Positions 1 through 5,738 of a stretch of 7,221 bases of DNA are shown here, in pieces (the stretch's first letter is position 1; every line of letters begins with the position of its first letter). The notes beneath the pieces are model-generated. The model worked only from the letters and a program-made list of their open reading frames with translations, was not told where the DNA came from and made no database searches. Made by a program: the position numbers and the translations under genes. Origin of the DNA: Giesbergeria sp. (lineage in GTDB: Bacteria > Pseudomonadota > Gammaproteobacteria > Burkholderiales > Burkholderiaceae_C); the NCBI GenBank assembly GCA_017987055.1, contig JAGNUJ010000077.1:1-7221 (forward strand), in the 5' to 3' direction.

Positions 1-605
1 CCATTGCGCGCCGCTTGGTGCCGTTTGCCACGCAGTGGAACCCGCGTGCGCGTGATTGGCGCTGGGAGGTCAACCTGATTGGCAGCAAAGACATCAACGC
101 TTTTTGTATGCCCGGCGGCAAGATTGCCTTCTACACCGGCATCCTCGACCAGCTCAAACTCACCGACGACGAAGCGGCGATGGTGATGGGGCATGAGATG
201 GCGCACGCCCTGCGCGAACACGCCCGCGCGCAAATGGCCAAAAGCCAAGCCACCAACATCGGCCTGCGCCTAGGAGCGCAGTTGCTCGGTTTGGGTGATT
301 TGGGCAACGTGGCCGCCAGCTTGGGCGGGCAGTTACTCAGCCTCAAATTCAGCCGGGGCGACGAGAGCGATGCCGACTTGGTCGGCCTAGAGCTGGCGGC
401 GCGCGCGGGCTACAACCCGCAGGCCGGTGTCAGCCTGTGGCAAAAAATGGGCCAAGCCACCGGCGGCGGTGGCGGCGGGCTGGCTTTCTTGTCCACCCAC
501 CCCAGCGGCCCAGCGCGCATCCGCGAGCTGCAAGACAACGTGCCCAAGGTGCAACGCCTGTACCTCGCCGCACGCCAAGGCGCGCCGCTGCCGTATCAAA
601 AATAA
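1..605 (+). CDS. M48 family zinc metallopeptidase, C-terminal part (5' end outside window)
   Basis: The reading frame is already open at the left edge (first whole codon at base 3), so the true start lies upstream; the TTG at 15 is only an internal codon. About 200 residues are visible. Counting from the TTG, the zinc-binding HEMAH motif is at residues 60-64, and the second metal site of M48 enzymes, ESDAD, is at 117-121. Near the end is the family's conserved STHPSGPARIREL block (160-172), preceded by a run of six glycines (150-155). These match the periplasmic M48 peptidases of the YcaL/LoiP/BepA type, which degrade or refold misfolded envelope and outer-membrane proteins. The N-terminal signal or lipobox expected in the family cannot be seen here. 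The last codons and TAA stop lie inside the palindromic repeat that follows. The gene converges on gloC. Family assignment is firm; the exact ortholog is not. Confidence 0.93.
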   Translation, partial: IARRLVPFATQWNPRARDWRWEVNLIGSKDINAFCMPGGKIAFYTGILDQLKLTDDEAAMVMGHEMAHALREHARAQMAKSQATNIGLRLGAQLLGLGDLGNVAASLGGQLLSLKFSRGDESDADLVGLELAARAGYNPQAGVSLWQKMGQATGGGGGGLAFLSTHPSGPARIRELQDNVPKVQRLYLAARQGAPLPYQK

Positions 606-693
606 TAGCTGTAAGCGCACGTGATGCAAGCGTTTCAGGTGAAAAACAGCCTGAAACGCTTGTGCAGTCTGCGCTAGTAGCTATTTATTTTGA
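596..693. repeat. Long imperfect intergenic palindrome, REP/MITE-like, possible bidirectional terminator
   Basis: The whole gap between two convergent genes is one inverted repeat. The inner stem is perfect over 13 bases: CAAGCGTTTCAGG (627-639) against CCTGAAACGCTTG (650-662), with a 10-base A-rich loop. Further out AGCGCA (614-619) pairs with TGCGCT (670-675). The ends TCAAAAATAATAGCT (596-610) and AGCTATTTATTTTGA (679-693) are near-complementary. The 5' end overlaps the last two codons and TAA of the peptidase gene, and the 3' end abuts the gloC stop. Position and structure fit a transcription stop for both converging genes. I recall similar palindromes with AGCTATT ends and a GCGCT core scattered in Comamonadaceae intergenic regions, but this cannot be verified from a single copy. 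Confidence 0.8.
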
Positions 694-1332
694 TCAGGTG
701 CCGCGCACATAGGGGTTGGTGCGCCGCTCGCGCCCCAGCGTGCTTTCGGGGCCGTGGCCGGGGATGAAGACGGTCTCGTTGCCCATCGGCCACAGGCGCT
801 GGGTGATGCTGCTGATCAGCTGGTCGTGGTCGCCCTGCGGAAAATCGGTGCGGCCAATGCTGCCGGCAAACAAGACATCGCCAACAAACACGCGCTCAAT
901 TTGCGGCGCGTGAAAGACAACGTGGCCGGGGGTGTGGCCGGGGCAGTGGCGCACGTTCAGCGTCTCGTGGCCAATTTGCACCGTATCGCCATCGTGCAGC
1001 CAGCGCGTGGGCGTAAACGGCTGCGCCGGCGCAAAGCCAAACGAAACGCTTTGCTGCGCCAAGCCATCAATCCAAAACTGATCGCCCGGGTGCGGGCCAA
1101 TGATGGGCAGCGCGTAGGTATTGGCCAGCTCGCCGACGCCGCCGGCGTGGTCGATGTGCGCGTGCGTCACCCACAGCGCCTTGAGCGTCAAGCCCAACTC
1201 GGCGATTTGCGCCAGCAAAACGGCAATGTCGCCCCCCGCATCAATCAGCGCCGCCTCTTTTGTGGCATCGCACCAAACGATGGAGCAGTTTTGCTGAAAC
1301 CGGGTGACGGGAACGGTGAGGTACTGGAGCAT
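694..1332 (-). CDS. gloC: GloC/YcbL-type metallo-beta-lactamase-fold hydrolase (type II glyoxalase)
   Basis: A 212-residue cytoplasmic protein of normal length for GloC (E. coli YcbL is about 215). It carries the full metal-ligand set of the MBL fold: HAHIDH at residues 57-62, CPGHTPGH with H133, GDVLFAGSIGRTDFP with D152, and PGHGPESTLGRER with H193. The GD-LFAGSIGRTDFP block followed by GDHDQL and the terminal STLG-ER-TNP stretch is characteristic of the YcbL subgroup rather than of GloB, which is longer and has a C-terminal glutathione-binding domain. The expected activity is hydrolysis of S-D-lactoylglutathione or related glutathione thioesters, the second step of methylglyoxal detoxification. 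It is the last gene of the xth, ATPase, gloC series, 60 bases after the ATPase. The ATG at 1332 has no strong ribosome binding site. Confidence 0.92.
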   Translation of the reverse strand: MLQYLTVPVTRFQQNCSIVWCDATKEAALIDAGGDIAVLLAQIAELGLTLKALWVTHAHIDHAGGVGELANTYALPIIGPHPGDQFWIDGLAQQSVSFGFAPAQPFTPTRWLHDGDTVQIGHETLNVRHCPGHTPGHVVFHAPQIERVFVGDVLFAGSIGRTDFPQGDHDQLISSITQRLWPMGNETVFIPGHGPESTLGRERRTNPYVRGT

Positions 1333-1392
1333 GGGATCGGGTCGGTGGTGGTGGTTGGGCCGATCATAGGGTGGCGGCGGCGCCGCTCTCAG

Positions 1393-3414
1393 CTACAGAT
1401 TGGTAGCGGCCAGCACCTCGTTCATATCGGTCAGGCCTTGCAGCGCTTTTTCGATGCCGTCTTGGCGCAGGGTGTGCATCCCGACCGCCAGCGCCGAGAG
1501 GCGAATCTCGCTGGCCGGCGCGCGGTGGCGAATGTGCTGGCGGATGCTGTCGTCACTGAGCATCAGCTCGTGGATGCCCAAGCGTCCGTGGTAGCCGCTG
1601 TGCTCGCATTTGTCGCAGCCGCTGTGCTGCCATAGCGACAGGTGGCCGCCGGCTTGGGCGTAGCTGGCCTGCCAGCGCTCGATTTGTGCGGCACGTGCCG
1701 TGCTGCTGTGGTCGCCGGTACTGGCCAAGTATTGATCGGCCAGCTGGTCTTGCTGCGCGGCGCTCAGCGGCTGGGGCTGGCGGCAGGCAGTACACAGGCG
1801 TCGCACCAGCCGCTGCGCCAAAATCGCCAACAGCGAGTCAGAAAAATTAAACGGATCCAGCCCCATTTCCAGCAGGCGCGCAATGCTCTCGGGCGCGGAG
1901 TTGGTGTGCAGCGTCGATAGCACTAAGTGGCCTGTCAGCGAGGCCTCGATGGCGATACGGGCGGTTTCCTCGTCGCGCATTTCGCCAATCATGATCACGT
2001 CCGGGTCGGCACGCAAAAACGTGCGCATGGCGGCGGCAAACGTCCAGCCGATACGCGGATTTATCTGCACTTGGCGCAGGCCGCTTTGGGTGATTTCAAT
2101 CGGATCTTCGGCAGTCCAAATTTTGCGGCCAGCGGTGTTGATGTCGCTGATCACCGAATGCAGCGAGGTCGTTTTACCGCAGCCTGTCGGGCCGCAGACC
2201 AGCACCAAGCCATAGCTTTTTTGCACCGCACTGCGCAGTGCCAGCAAGTTGCTTGGGTTTAAGCCAATGCCGTCCAGCGGCAGTGGCTTGGCGCTGGCTA
2301 GCACGCGCAGCACCACGTCTTGCAGGCCGCGTGACGTGGGGACGGTGACCACGCGCAACTCGACCGGTGGCCCGCCAAAGCGCGAGAAATCGATCTTGCC
2401 GTCTTGCGGTTTGCGGTGCTCCGAAATATCTATGCTGGCCATGATTTTGATGCGCGCCACCATGGCAAAGCGAAAGCGCGCCGGCAGCTCCAGATAGGGG
2501 CGCAGCTCGCCATCGATGCGAAACCGTACCCGCACTGGACGGGGTGCTGGCTCGGTTTCGATGTGGATGTCCGAGGCGCGCTGGGCAATGGCTTCAGAAA
2601 TCAAGGAGTTGATCAGCCGCACCAGCGTGTTGTCCGATTCGTTGACCACTTCACCGGTGTCGGCCTCGTTGTCTGTTGGTGCGCTGGCCAGTGTGCTCGC
2701 CAACTCTTGTGCGCTAGCGCGCGCCGTTGGTGCAGTCGGCGTGTTCAGTGCAGTTGATGTGACTGATGTGGTCGATGTGGTTGTTTGCGTGGGGCCTGAG
2801 GGGTGTACTGCGTAGGCTTTGGCTATGCCCGGCGCCAGTGTGCCCGGTGCAGCGCTCAGGGCAATCAGCCGGCGCTGCGTTAAAAAGCGCAGCTCATCGA
2901 GCAGCACCCGGTCGCGCGGGTCGGCCATTAGCACTACCAAAGTATCTTCGCGCGCCAGCAGTGGCAGCACCGATTCGCGCTCGGCGATTTGGCGCGGCAC
3001 CAGCGCCAGTGCGGCCGCGTCCGGGCGCAACATACGTGGATGCACCACGTAGTCACCCAGCCAAGTGGCAATCACTTGGCGCAACTGGTCTTGCGTGACG
3101 CTGCCCAGACCGACCAAAATTTGTCCGAGCAAGCGGCGCAGACCCCGATCGCGCTCATGGTGTTGCAGCTTCAGGGCATCGCTGACTGCGCCGGCTTGCA
3201 CGATGCCGGCGTTGACCAAGGCTTCGCCCAGGTGTTTAGCCGAGCCGGTCAGCGGATGCGGCGCGCTGAGCAGCTGCCACAGCGCCTCGTTGCTCGCTGG
3301 TTCAAAATGCGCGCCGGGTGCCGGCGCGTCGGGGCTCGCCTGTAGAGAGGCGGCGGACTCAGTGGCTAGAGGGTTCATGGCAGCGGGGCTAAAAAATGAA
3401 GCGTTTGCCACCAT
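1393..3414 (-). CDS. GspE/PulE/PilB-family type II secretion or type IV pilus assembly ATPase
   Basis: A 673-residue cytoplasmic AAA-like hexameric motor that powers pseudopilus or pilus assembly at the inner membrane. Domains in order: a variable N-terminus (1-55); a T2SSE_N/MshEN-like domain (about 60-200); a Thr/Ser/Ala-rich linker (about 205-258); the N2 domain beginning VNESDNTLVRLINSLI; then the ATPase core. Core motifs are Walker A GPTGCGKT (408-415), Asp box WTAEDPIE (433-440), Walker B VIMIGE (473-478) and His box GHLVLSTLHTN (495-505). A zinc-type tetracysteine is present (C541, C544, C600, C603). All catalytic elements look intact. The linker includes three tandem nine-base units (2755-2781) coding TTS, TTS, VTS. 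No gsp or pil partner gene is adjacent, so pilus versus secretion use cannot be decided. The ATG at 3414 is preceded by a weak AGAAG; M13 (3378) is an alternative start without any ribosome binding site. It lies 13 bases after xth. Confidence 0.92.
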   Translation of the reverse strand: MVANASFFSPAAMNPLATESAASLQASPDAPAPGAHFEPASNEALWQLLSAPHPLTGSAKHLGEALVNAGIVQAGAVSDALKLQHHERDRGLRRLLGQILVGLGSVTQDQLRQVIATWLGDYVVHPRMLRPDAAALALVPRQIAERESVLPLLAREDTLVVLMADPRDRVLLDELRFLTQRRLIALSAAPGTLAPGIAKAYAVHPSGPTQTTTSTTSVTSTALNTPTAPTARASAQELASTLASAPTDNEADTGEVVNESDNTLVRLINSLISEAIAQRASDIHIETEPAPRPVRVRFRIDGELRPYLELPARFRFAMVARIKIMASIDISEHRKPQDGKIDFSRFGGPPVELRVVTVPTSRGLQDVVLRVLASAKPLPLDGIGLNPSNLLALRSAVQKSYGLVLVCGPTGCGKTTSLHSVISDINTAGRKIWTAEDPIEITQSGLRQVQINPRIGWTFAAAMRTFLRADPDVIMIGEMRDEETARIAIEASLTGHLVLSTLHTNSAPESIARLLEMGLDPFNFSDSLLAILAQRLVRRLCTACRQPQPLSAAQQDQLADQYLASTGDHSSTARAAQIERWQASYAQAGGHLSLWQHSGCDKCEHSGYHGRLGIHELMLSDDSIRQHIRHRAPASEIRLSALAVGMHTLRQDGIEKALQGLTDMNEVLAATNL

Positions 3415-3427
3415 ACGACACTTCTGG

Positions 3428-4222
3428 TTACAGCGTCAGCGCGTAGTCAATACTCAAGGGCGCGTGGTCGGAAAAGCGCTGGGTTTTGAACACCGAGGCT
3501 TGCCGCGCCAGTGCCGCCAGCGCCGGCGTGGCGATTTGGTAATCCAAGCGCCAGCCGACGTTGTTGGCATAGGCTTGGCCGCGATTGCTCCACCAGGTGT
3601 AGCAAGCGTCGGTGGCCTCGGGGTGCAGCGCGCGGTAGACATCGACCAGTGCGCCGTCGGCCAAGAGCTGCGTCATCCACGCACGCTCTTCGGGCAGAAA
3701 ACCAGAGTTTTTTTGATTACTGCGCCAATTTTTTAGGTCTTGCTGCTGGTGCGCAATGTTGATGTCGCCCATTAAGATGAACTCGCGCCCTTCTTGCTGC
3801 ATGGCGGCAATTTTGGGATAAATGATGTCTAAAAAACGAAACTTGGCCTGCTGGCGCTCTTCGCCCGAGGATCCGCTGGGAAAATAGCTGCTGATAAAAC
3901 TCAGCTTGCGACCTGGCTTGTCAAAGCGCTTTTCAATCCAACGCCCTTCGGCATCAAACTCGGGCGACACTTGGCCGACGATCACGTCGCTGGGCTCGGG
4001 CTGCGTATACAGCCCCACGCCAGAGTAACCCTTTTTTTGGGCATAGTGAAAATGCCCGGTCAAGGCGTTGGCCTGAGAAAAAACACCATCCACCTGCTCG
4101 TGCTGGGCTTTTATTTCTTGCACACCAACCACAGCGGCATTTTGCTGCGTAAGCCAATCAAAAAAACCTTTGCTGGCTGCAGAGCGAACGCCATTCAAAT
4201 TGGCAGTAATGACACGAAGCAT
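3428..4222 (-). CDS. xth: Exodeoxyribonuclease III / class II AP endonuclease
   Basis: A 264-residue enzyme of the exonuclease-endonuclease-phosphatase (EEP) superfamily that incises DNA 5' of abasic sites during base-excision repair and degrades duplex DNA 3' to 5'. The length is usual for XthA (about 268). Visible active-site motifs: NLNGVRSA (8-15), VQEIKA with metal-binding E36, YFPSG with Y113, MGDINIAH with D153 and N155, the WWSNRGQAYANNVGWRLDY block (210-228) involved in substrate binding, and the terminal SDHAPL (251-256) with the catalytic D252-H253 pair. Nothing essential is missing. The ATG at 4222 is preceded on its strand by AAGGA with a long 11-base spacing. The start codon is only 30 bases from the first possible start of the divergent nuclease gene, so its promoter probably lies inside that acquired gene. 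It leads the minus-strand group with the ATPase and gloC. Confidence 0.95.
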   Translation of the reverse strand: MLRVITANLNGVRSAASKGFFDWLTQQNAAVVGVQEIKAQHEQVDGVFSQANALTGHFHYAQKKGYSGVGLYTQPEPSDVIVGQVSPEFDAEGRWIEKRFDKPGRKLSFISSYFPSGSSGEERQQAKFRFLDIIYPKIAAMQQEGREFILMGDINIAHQQQDLKNWRSNQKNSGFLPEERAWMTQLLADGALVDVYRALHPEATDACYTWWSNRGQAYANNVGWRLDYQIATPALAALARQASVFKTQRFSDHAPLSIDYALTL

Positions 4223-4274
4223 GGCGACAATTGTCCTTGTGAAAATATATTTATGCGCTTAAAAAGTTATTCAA
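4223..4274. promoter_or_regulatory. Short AT-rich divergent start region between xth and the nuclease gene
   Basis: Only 30 to 51 bases separate the xth start from the two possible nuclease starts (4253 or 4274). The stretch holds a 10-base perfect palindrome GACAATTGTC (4226-4235) and an AT-rich core (4241-4253). Read on the minus strand, TTGAAT (4274-4269), a 17-base gap and AATATA (4251-4246) form a weak sigma-70-like promoter for xth. Read on the plus strand, the same core gives TATATT as a possible -10 for the nuclease, without a good -35. The two promoters would overlap. The assignment is by eye and weak. Confidence 0.3.
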
Positions 4275-4789
4275 TGCAAGACGCCAGCGAAACTGCGCGT
4301 ATTGGCACCGAGCATATCGTCGGCTATTTGCAAACACAATCGACCACGGTTCATATTGAAAACGTCGAAGACGATGAGGCGTACCGCCGCAAAGACATTG
4401 ATCTGATTTGGACACGGGAGTTCAAAGGGGAGAGAAAGCAGGTGCTTGTCGAAGTCAAGGTTGATAATTATTATCAAACCGGTAATTATTTTTTTGAAAC
4501 CTTCAGCAATGTAGAGAAAAACACCCCTGGCTGTTTTATGTATTCTGAGGCAGATTATTTTTTCTATTATTTTTTGCACAAAGAAATCCATGTGATTGAT
4601 TTGGCCGCGGCCAGAGCGTGGTTTGTGCAGAATATCAATGACTTTCCACGCAAGCAAACCACCACCCCGGTTGGCCAAGGTTTTTATCACACAGAAGGCC
4701 GTTTGGTAAAACGCGCCGCACTGCAAGCGGCACTGCCGCAGTGTGTCACAGTCGTGGCGTTTTCTGAGCGCTGGCTAGCCAAGATTTAA
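4253..4789 (+). CDS. Small predicted PD-(D/E)XK nuclease, candidate partner of the adjacent Dam methylase
   Basis: A 178-residue protein that I cannot assign to a named family. Numbering from the internal ATG at 4274 (171 residues), it opens with a helix containing E13 (ARIGTEHIVGYL). It then shows KDIDLIW (D41, D43), a basic loop, and a hydrophobic strand ending VLVEVKVD with E60 and K62. An acidic residue after a strand, then a hydrophobic strand with E-x-K, preceded by a helix with Glu, is the pattern of the PD-(D/E)XK nuclease fold. The following TPGCFMYSEADYFFYYF and IHVIDLAAARAWF segments look like the remaining strand-helix core. It is shorter than most type II enzymes and no separate DNA-recognition domain is evident. 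Neither start has a clear ribosome binding site; 4253 is used as the longest plausible one, since any earlier ATG would lie within xth. Local GC falls to about a third in 4441-4500, unlike the neighbours. It ends 21 bases from the convergent methylase gene. Confidence 0.7.
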   Translation: MRLKSYSMQDASETARIGTEHIVGYLQTQSTTVHIENVEDDEAYRRKDIDLIWTREFKGERKQVLVEVKVDNYYQTGNYFFETFSNVEKNTPGCFMYSEADYFFYYFLHKEIHVIDLAAARAWFVQNINDFPRKQTTTPVGQGFYHTEGRLVKRAALQAALPQCVTVVAFSERWLAKI

Positions 4790-4810
4790 AGCACGCAATG
4801 CCATCAATTA

Positions 4811-5623
4811 TCAGGAAAAAACAGCCAGCAATTCTGCGGCCTTTAAGCGGTTTTTTACTTTGCTAGAAATAAAACGCTGCACCTCAAAACGGCTGATGGC
4901 TGCCCCCGCGTAGATGTCTTGGGTAAATTCGGTGTCGTGGTTGCTGATAACGACGGCAATGCCTTGCGCGCACAGTTGGCGCGCTTGGTTGGCCAGGTCT
5001 TTTTGGTCTTGTGGGCCAAAACCTTCTTTGGTGTAATCGCTGAAATTAGCGGTTTGCGTCAGCGGTACATACGGCGGGTCGCAATACACCACAGCGCTGC
5101 CCGCAGAAGTTGCCAGCACACTTTGCATGGTGCTGCGAAAGTCGGACAAAATAAACTCGGCCTTTTGTGCCCGAAGGTGAAAATTTTGCACTTCAGCAGT
5201 TGGAAAAGCTGGTTTGCTATAGCGCCCAAAAGGGACGTTAAATTTGCCTTTGGCGTTGTAGCGGCACAGGCCATTAAAGCAATGCCGATTTAAATAGACA
5301 AATAGTGCTGCGCGGCGACGGATATTGGTGCATTGGTTAAATTCATCGCGCAGTTGGTAAAAGGCGGCTTCGGTGTTATTTTCAGGGGCAAACAGACGGG
5401 CAGCTTCGTCTATAAAATTATCGCCTGATTTTTGCACCTCGCGGTACAGGTGAATCAGGTCGGGGTTGGTATCTGCCAGCAAAAAATTATCGTAATCAGT
5501 ATTTAAAAACACAGCGCCTGAGCCGACGAAAGGCTCTACTAATTTTTTGGCCGGTGGTAATGCCAATAAAATTCTATCGACAATTTTATATTTGCCGCCA
5601 GCCCATTTTAAAAAGGGTTTCAT
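4811..5623 (-). CDS. dam: Dam-type DNA adenine N6-methyltransferase, predicted GATC specificity
   Basis: A 270-residue methyltransferase of the D12 (alpha) class, close in length to E. coli Dam (278). It transfers the methyl group of S-adenosylmethionine to the adenine N6 of its DNA site. Visible in order: motif X PFLKWAGGKY (3-12), SAM-binding motif I VEPFVGSGAVFLNTD (29-43), the long block NRHCFNGLCRYNAKGKF (112-128) followed by NVPFGRY (129-135), catalytic motif IV DPPY (182-185) then TANFSDY, ISNHDT (226-231), and a C-terminal ISS...AAELLA segment. The NGLCRYN-NVPFGRY block is almost the same as in E. coli Dam, which supports GATC as the target. Motifs are intact, so activity is expected. 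The ATG at 5623 gives the motif X start typical of the family; no clear ribosome binding site precedes it. In betaproteobacteria a Dam enzyme is not normally a housekeeping gene, so this one is probably accessory. Confidence 0.93.
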   Translation of the reverse strand: MKPFLKWAGGKYKIVDRILLALPPAKKLVEPFVGSGAVFLNTDYDNFLLADTNPDLIHLYREVQKSGDNFIDEAARLFAPENNTEAAFYQLRDEFNQCTNIRRRAALFVYLNRHCFNGLCRYNAKGKFNVPFGRYSKPAFPTAEVQNFHLRAQKAEFILSDFRSTMQSVLATSAGSAVVYCDPPYVPLTQTANFSDYTKEGFGPQDQKDLANQARQLCAQGIAVVISNHDTEFTQDIYAGAAISRFEVQRFISSKVKNRLKAAELLAVFS

Positions 5624-5650
5624 GGCTGCGCTTTGCGGTTGGTTTTCATT

Positions 5651-5680
5651 TTATAAATACGCGGATATACCGATATACAA
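5651..5680 (-). promoter_or_regulatory. Candidate sigma-70 promoter for the dam gene
   Basis: On the minus strand TTGTAT (5680-5675) and TTATAA (5656-5651) are separated by 18 bases, with the methylase start 28 bases further on. This is the most AT-rich part of the 115-base divergent gap between dam and pyrE (5624-5738). No equally good pyrE promoter was found; a TATACA at 5674-5679 overlaps the proposed dam -35. Eye-matched only. Confidence 0.3.
5664..5678 (+). repeat. Tandem GATATAC direct repeat in the dam-pyrE gap
   Basis: GATATAC occurs at 5664-5670 and again at 5672-5678, one base apart. The second copy overlaps the candidate dam -35. The 8-base period is shorter than one helical turn, so a paired-site operator would be unusual; it may be chance in AT-rich sequence. 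Confidence 0.35.
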
Positions 5681-5726
5681 TTGGGCCGTATGGCCGCTAT
5701 CTACGGGGCGGCTAATGAACTTCAAC

Positions 5727-5732
5727 AAGGAG
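5727..5732 (+). promoter_or_regulatory. Strong ribosome binding site that fixes the pyrE start
   Basis: AAGGAG lies six bases before the ATG at 5739. It decides against the in-frame ATG at 5715 and the open frame further upstream, which runs back into the dam gene on the other strand. Confidence 0.85.
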
Positions 5733-5738
5733 TGTTCC

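Larger units (their letters stand above)
4253..5623. other. AT-richer two-gene accessory cassette (nuclease + Dam methylase) between xth and pyrE
   Basis: Two convergent genes of clearly lower GC sit between high-GC housekeeping genes. By hand count, bases 4441-4500 have 19 of 60 G/C, against 44 of 60 in pyrE bases 6061-6120. Adenine methylase plus predicted nuclease is the composition of a type II restriction-modification pair. No integrase, transposase, terminal repeats or tRNA gene is visible, so the mode of arrival is unknown. That the cassette split a previously direct xth-pyrE divergent junction is inference from my recollection that these two genes are often neighbours in Burkholderiales. 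Confidence 0.6.

Noticed and set aside
754..1635. 293-residue plus-strand open frame opposite gloC and the ATPase end
   Set aside because: Long antisense frames are common in GC-rich DNA; the minus-strand genes carry complete conserved motifs.
3708..3714. T7 tract inside xth as a phase-variable slippage site
   Set aside because: The xth frame is intact and a seven-base run in a repair gene is too short to argue for phase variation.
3971..4252. Upstream extension of the nuclease frame back to an ATG at 3971
   Set aside because: It lies entirely antisense within the intact xth gene and its translation shows nothing nuclease-like; the natural starts are 4253 or 4274.
4271..4726. 151-residue open frame on the minus strand opposite the nuclease
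   Set aside because: It is a shadow of the plus-strand gene. The plus frame has the coherent D...ExK motif; the minus frame has no recognisable features.
4790..4810. Terminator between the convergent nuclease and dam genes
   Set aside because: The 21-base gap has no stem-loop that I can see.
4811..5623. Methylase as a MutH/SeqA-linked housekeeping Dam
   Set aside because: Neighbouring genes, composition and probable betaproteobacterial host speak for an accessory origin; the gammaproteobacterial dam neighbours are absent.
5547..5738. Longer N-terminus for PyrE reaching into the dam gene
   Set aside because: AAGGAG six bases before 5739 and normal PyrE length support the shorter protein.
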